From Flavobacteriales bacterium (GTDB taxonomy: Bacteria; Bacteroidota; Bacteroidia; Flavobacteriales_F; PHOS-HE28), in NCBI GenBank assembly GCA_025455765.1, contig JALOLX010000231.1:1-6663 (forward strand): DNA of 6,663 nucleotides. Reading direction: 5' to 3'. Positions within the stretch are counted from its first letter, which is position 1; every line of letters starts with the position of its first letter. Under the pieces are notes generated by a model. It was not told where the DNA came from. It searched no databases and was given only the letters and a program-made list of their open reading frames with translations. The position numbers and the translations under genes are program-made. This document shows positions 4,384 through 6,663 of the stretch, piece after piece.

Positions 4384-5673
4384 TTACGCGCGGTCCTTCA
4401 GCGCCACATAATCGCGCTTGGTGGCACCGGTGTAGATCTGGCGCGGACGGCCGATGGGCTCCTTGTTCTCCACCATCTCTTTCCACTGGGCGATCCAACC
4501 GGGCAGACGGCCCAGCGCGAACATCACGGTGAACATGCGGGTGGGGATGCCGATGGCGCGGTAGATGATGCCGCTGTAGAAGTCCACGTTGGGGTACAGC
4601 TTGCGCTCCACGAAGTAGTCGTCCTTCAGGGCCACTTCCTCCAGCGCCTTGGCGATCTCCAGCACAGGGTCGTTCACGCCCAGCTTGGTGAGCACGTCGT
4701 CGCAGGCCTTCTTGATGATGCGGGCGCGCGGATCGAAGTTCTTGTACACGCGGTGCCCGAAGCCGAAGAGGCGGAAGGGATCGTTCTTGTCCTTGGCCTT
4801 GTTCACCCACTTCTGGATGTCGCCGCCATCGTTGCGGATGGTCTCGAGCATCTCGATCACCTCCTGGTTGGCACCACCGTGCAGCGGGCCCCACAGAGCG
4901 GCGATACCGGCGCTCACCGCGCTGTACAGGTTGCTCTGGCTGCTGCCCACGATGCGCACCGTGCTGGTGCTGCAGTTCTGCTCGTGGTCGGCGTGCAGGA
5001 TCAGCAGGGTGTTCAGCGCGTTGGCCACCACCGGGTCCACCTTGTAGTCCTCGGTGGGCAGGGCGAACATCATGTGCAGGAAGTTCTCCACGTAACCCAG
5101 CTTGTTGTTGGGGTACATGTAGGGGTGGCCCAGGTTGTTCTTGTAGCTGATCGCCGCCAGGGTGGGCATCTTGGCGATCAAGCGGTAGATGGTGCGCAGC
5201 ACGTCCTGCTGGGGGCGGTGCGGGTCCTGGCTCTTGGGGTAGAAGGTGCTCAGCGAGTTCACCATCGCCGAGAGGATGCCCATGGGGTGGGCATTGCTCG
5301 GGAAGAACTCGAAGAAGTGCTTCATGTCCTCGTGCACCAGCGAGTGGTAGCGGATGTTGCCCTCGAACTCATCGAGCTGCTTCTTGTTGGGCAGCTCGCC
5401 GAAGAGCAACAGGTAGGACACCTCCAGGAAGCTCGCCTTCTCGGCCAGCTGGTCGATGGGGTAGCCGCGGTATTGCAGGATGCCTTCTTCGCCATCGAGG
5501 AACGTGATGGCGCTGGTGGTGGCACCGGTGTTCTTGTAGCCGAAGTCCAGCGTGATGTACCCGCTGAGGTCGCGCAGCTTGCTGATGTCGATGGCCTTCT
5601 CGCCCTCACTGCCCGTGATGACGGGGAATTCGTAGGTCTTGCCGTCCAGGATGATCTGCGCCTTGTCGCTCAT
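4384..5673 (-). CDS. gltA: Type I citrate synthase
   Basis: This enzyme condenses oxaloacetate and acetyl-CoA to citrate and CoA, the entry step of the TCA cycle, in the cytoplasm. At 429 residues it matches the length of the hexameric bacterial type I enzyme (E. coli GltA is 427). It has a beta-rich N-terminal part (about 1-60: DGKTYEFPVI, SGYITLDFGYKNTG) that type II enzymes lack. Active-site residues are all present: H230 in LHADHEQN, catalytic H265 in GPLHGGANQ, H307 in FGHRVYKNFDPR with R308 and R316, catalytic D364 in NVDFYSG, and R389 in FALGR. ATG at 5673 (MSDKAQIILDGK) is chosen over the longer open frame, whose extra 80 residues look non-coding and cross the promoter and preceding hairpin. 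The gene appears monocistronic, bounded by hairpins on both sides. Codon use resembles its neighbours and no key residue is missing. Confidence 0.98.
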   Translation of the reverse strand: MSDKAQIILDGKTYEFPVITGSEGEKAIDISKLRDLSGYITLDFGYKNTGATTSAITFLDGEEGILQYRGYPIDQLAEKASFLEVSYLLLFGELPNKKQLDEFEGNIRYHSLVHEDMKHFFEFFPSNAHPMGILSAMVNSLSTFYPKSQDPHRPQQDVLRTIYRLIAKMPTLAAISYKNNLGHPYMYPNNKLGYVENFLHMMFALPTEDYKVDPVVANALNTLLILHADHEQNCSTSTVRIVGSSQSNLYSAVSAGIAALWGPLHGGANQEVIEMLETIRNDGGDIQKWVNKAKDKNDPFRLFGFGHRVYKNFDPRARIIKKACDDVLTKLGVNDPVLEIAKALEEVALKDDYFVERKLYPNVDFYSGIIYRAIGIPTRMFTVMFALGRLPGWIAQWKEMVENKEPIGRPRQIYTGATKRDYVALKDRA

Positions 5674-5712
5674 CGCCGCTGTGTGATTTGTAGGGGTTTG
5701 CGTGCTCGGGCG

Positions 5713-5758
5713 CGAAGGTAGTGCATGGTTCTTCGTTCGACACCCATGATACTTGTCA
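5713..5758 (-). promoter_or_regulatory. gltA promoter-like region with near-palindromic Fnr-type site
   Basis: On the minus strand, TACCTTCG (5720-5713) matches five of the six fixed bases of TAnnTTTG and lies 39 bases before the gltA ATG, giving a leader of about 35 bases. Upstream, TGAC-AAGT-ATCA (5758-5747) differs from TGAC-N4-GTCA by one base and combines the two half-sites known for Fnr-family proteins (TGAC and TGAT). Its centre is 39.5 bases from the end of the -7 box, three more than at the other sites. The promoter is plausible; the operator is tentative. Confidence 0.42.
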
Positions 5759-5786
5759 GTTGCAAGAAGTTGCGCCCGTTGGAACG

Positions 5787-5819
5787 CACAAGGCCGCCGG
5801 ATGTTCCAGCGGCCTTGTG
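5787..5819 (-). terminator. Strong hairpin between the thioredoxin-fold gene and gltA
   Basis: CACAAGGCCGC (5787-5797) pairs perfectly with GCGGCCTTGTG (5809-5819). After one mismatch a further GGA/TCC closes around a 3-base loop. The hairpin starts about 20 bases after the thioredoxin-fold stop. On the minus strand the T-rich stretch precedes the stem rather than follows it, so this is not a textbook terminator, but its stem strength and position support transcript termination or 3'-end protection. Confidence 0.5.
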
Positions 5820-5839
5820 AAAAGTTGCCAAGATGGCCG

Positions 5840-6421
5840 CTATTGCGCCCCCCACTTGCCCTTGAAGGTGCCCATGAAGGTCTGGTAGTCCTGGCCCTTG
5901 TAGTGCCCTTCACCGAAGTAGGTGAGGATGGGCTCGATCTGGTCCGGGGTCATGTAGCCCTGCACCGGCGCCAGCACATTGAGGTCGCTGTCCAGGTACA
6001 CCACCGTAGGGTAGGCGATGCGGCCGTTGACATTGGCGATGGCATAGGTGAGGTGGTGGGTGCCGTTGCGCCCCATGGTGTTGGCCGGGTTGAAGTCCGG
6101 GTTCTCCAGCTTCTGGCCCTTGAAGGTCACGGGGTCGCCGCTCTCGGCGTTGAACTTCACCGCGTAGAAGTGCTTGTTCACGTACTCGGCCACCCGGGGG
6201 TCGCTGAAGGTGTTGCGGTCCAACATTTTGCAGGGGCCGCACCAGCTGGTGTACACATCCACGAACAGGGGCTTGGGCGCCTTCTTGGCCAGGGCCTGCG
6301 CCTCTTCGATGCTCACCCATTTGATGCCCTTGGAGGGCGTGGTGGCCGGGGCCGGCTTGGGTGCGGCCTGGGCCAGCAGCAGGGTGGGGCTCAGGGCCAG
6401 GGCGAGGAGGAGGGAACGCAT
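5840..6421 (-). CDS. Exported thioredoxin-fold protein with WCGPCK motif
   Basis: This 193-residue thioredoxin-like protein is probably periplasmic. Residues 1-19 form a signal peptide (Arg2, then a Leu/Ala core ending LLLAQA). No Cys follows the core, so it is not a lipoprotein. A Pro/Ala/Thr-rich linker runs to about 31. The thioredoxin domain follows: the KPLFVDVYTSWCGPCK active site with redox Cys61 and Cys64, and cis-Pro138 (AYPTVVYLDSD). Between them an insert of roughly 35 residues (about 94-128) makes the domain longer than thioredoxin itself, as in many Bacteroidota thioredoxin-family proteins. An intact CxxC and cis-Pro predict disulfide exchange; the substrate is unknown. ATG at 6421 is required by the signal peptide. 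The peptide transporter's frame runs into this gene on the same strand without stopping, but this frame is clearly the coding one. Confidence 0.9.
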   Translation of the reverse strand: MRSLLLALALSPTLLLAQAAPKPAPATTPSKGIKWVSIEEAQALAKKAPKPLFVDVYTSWCGPCKMLDRNTFSDPRVAEYVNKHFYAVKFNAESGDPVTFKGQKLENPDFNPANTMGRNGTHHLTYAIANVNGRIAYPTVVYLDSDLNVLAPVQGYMTPDQIEPILTYFGEGHYKGQDYQTFMGTFKGKWGAQ

Positions 6422-6464
6422 GGAGCAGGAGTATGGGGTGGTAGGAAAGCGAATACCGTGCCGG

Positions 6465-6663
6465 GGGAGAGATCAGGATCAACGCGCCACCGGCGAGCAG
6501 GGCGTAGAAGCCCAGCTGACCGTAGCCTTCCGTATACAGTTCGAGCTTCTCGTAGTTGGTGGCGTTGGGGTCCTCGGCGCTCATGCTGGCCCCCAGCAGA
6601 CCGGCGGCGTATTGCCCGTAGGCGCTGGCCAGGAACCACATGCCCATCATCAAGCCCTGGATG
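6465..6663 (-). CDS. POT/PTR-family peptide transporter, C-terminal fragment (no clear stop)
   Basis: This is the last part of a proton-dependent oligopeptide transporter (POT family, major facilitator superfamily), an inner-membrane protein importing di- and tripeptides. The visible residues begin IQGLMMGMWFLASAYGQYAAGLLGA, the family's typical penultimate helix with its GLMMG-WF lead-in. A polar periplasmic loop follows (SAEDPNATNYEKLELYTEGY), then the final helix (LGFYALLAGGALILIS). Most of the gene lies beyond the right edge. Family members usually stop within about ten to fifteen residues of this helix. Here the frame instead continues through PPARYSLSYHP and stays open to a stop at 5910, deep inside the thioredoxin-fold gene. 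That 180-odd codon extension is Pro/Gly/Arg-rich shadow sequence, so I end the credible coding region near 6465. A lost stop, a 3' truncation or a sequence error is likely. Confidence 0.8.

Noticed and set aside
4010..4894. A 294-codon minus-strand frame bridging gltA and the 133-residue gene
   Set aside because: It is an out-of-frame shadow of two well-supported genes, low in complexity and rich in Arg, Gly and Pro.
4375..5721. A 448-codon open frame on the plus strand covering the whole of gltA
   Set aside because: It is exactly antisense to a clear citrate synthase. Its translation is a His/Val/Leu/Gln-rich string without any domain, as expected opposite a GC-rich gene with strong third-position bias. 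The same applies to the plus-strand frames over 1-1191, 897-2120 and 2050-3165.
5674..5913. An 80-residue N-terminal extension of citrate synthase
   Set aside because: The extension crosses a hairpin and a promoter-like region, has no targeting or domain character, and the family begins at MSDKAQIILDGK.
6469..6482. TTGAT-CCTG-ATCTC on the minus strand, close to the classical Fnr consensus, 48 bases before the thioredoxin-fold gene
   Set aside because: It lies within the coding sequence of the transporter's last helix (codons for L-I-L-I). Its right half is imperfect, and no -7-like box sits at the 36.5-base spacing seen at the other sites. It is likely coincidental.

Overview
The window looks like chromosome from a GC-rich member of the Bacteroidota, probably near Flavobacteriales. 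Three things support this: the type I citrate synthase, the cysteine-dioxygenase-like protein and the receiver-Crp fusion all resemble flavobacterial families; start codons lack clear Shine-Dalgarno sequences; and promoter-like elements resemble the Bacteroidota -7 box TAnnTTTG. The assignment rests on remembered family resemblance, not on a search. Every supported gene is on the minus strand, so the order below is the direction of transcription, from right to left. The long plus-strand open frames are antisense shadows caused by high GC.

Right edge to 5.8 kb: the C-terminal end of a POT/PTR-family peptide transporter enters from the right. Its frame has no stop where the protein should end. 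An exported thioredoxin-fold protein with a WCGPCK motif follows, with a strong hairpin after it. 5.7-4.3 kb: citrate synthase (gltA), complete, with its own promoter-like region and a terminator-like hairpin. 4.2-3.8 kb: a 133-residue charged helical protein of unknown function, also with a hairpin after it.

3.7-1.0 kb: a compact operon. It contains a cysteine-dioxygenase-like cupin with several changed active-site residues, a soluble FixL-like PAS histidine kinase whose PAS domain is cut short (with a possible frameshift), and a response regulator whose output is a whole Crp/Fnr-type transcription factor. The kinase and regulator genes overlap by 29 bases. 0.94-0 kb: a small two-helix membrane protein with a His-rich tail, then a tandem universal stress protein that runs off the left edge.

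The most interesting signal is regulatory. Perfect TGAC-N4-GTCA palindromes, with the geometry of Fnr-family operators, lie upstream of the cupin-kinase-regulator operon and of the 133-residue gene. Each is centred exactly 36.5 bases upstream of the end of a -7-like element. Weaker versions lie upstream of gltA (spacing 39.5) and of the small membrane protein/stress protein pair (36.5). I infer that the receiver-Crp protein controls its own operon and some neighbours. That would condense the FixL-FixJ-FixK cascade into a kinase and one fused regulator, with a non-canonical CDO-like cupin in the same transcript. No intergenic stretch exceeds about 170 bases. I see no RNA genes, insertion sequences, CRISPR arrays or attachment sites.
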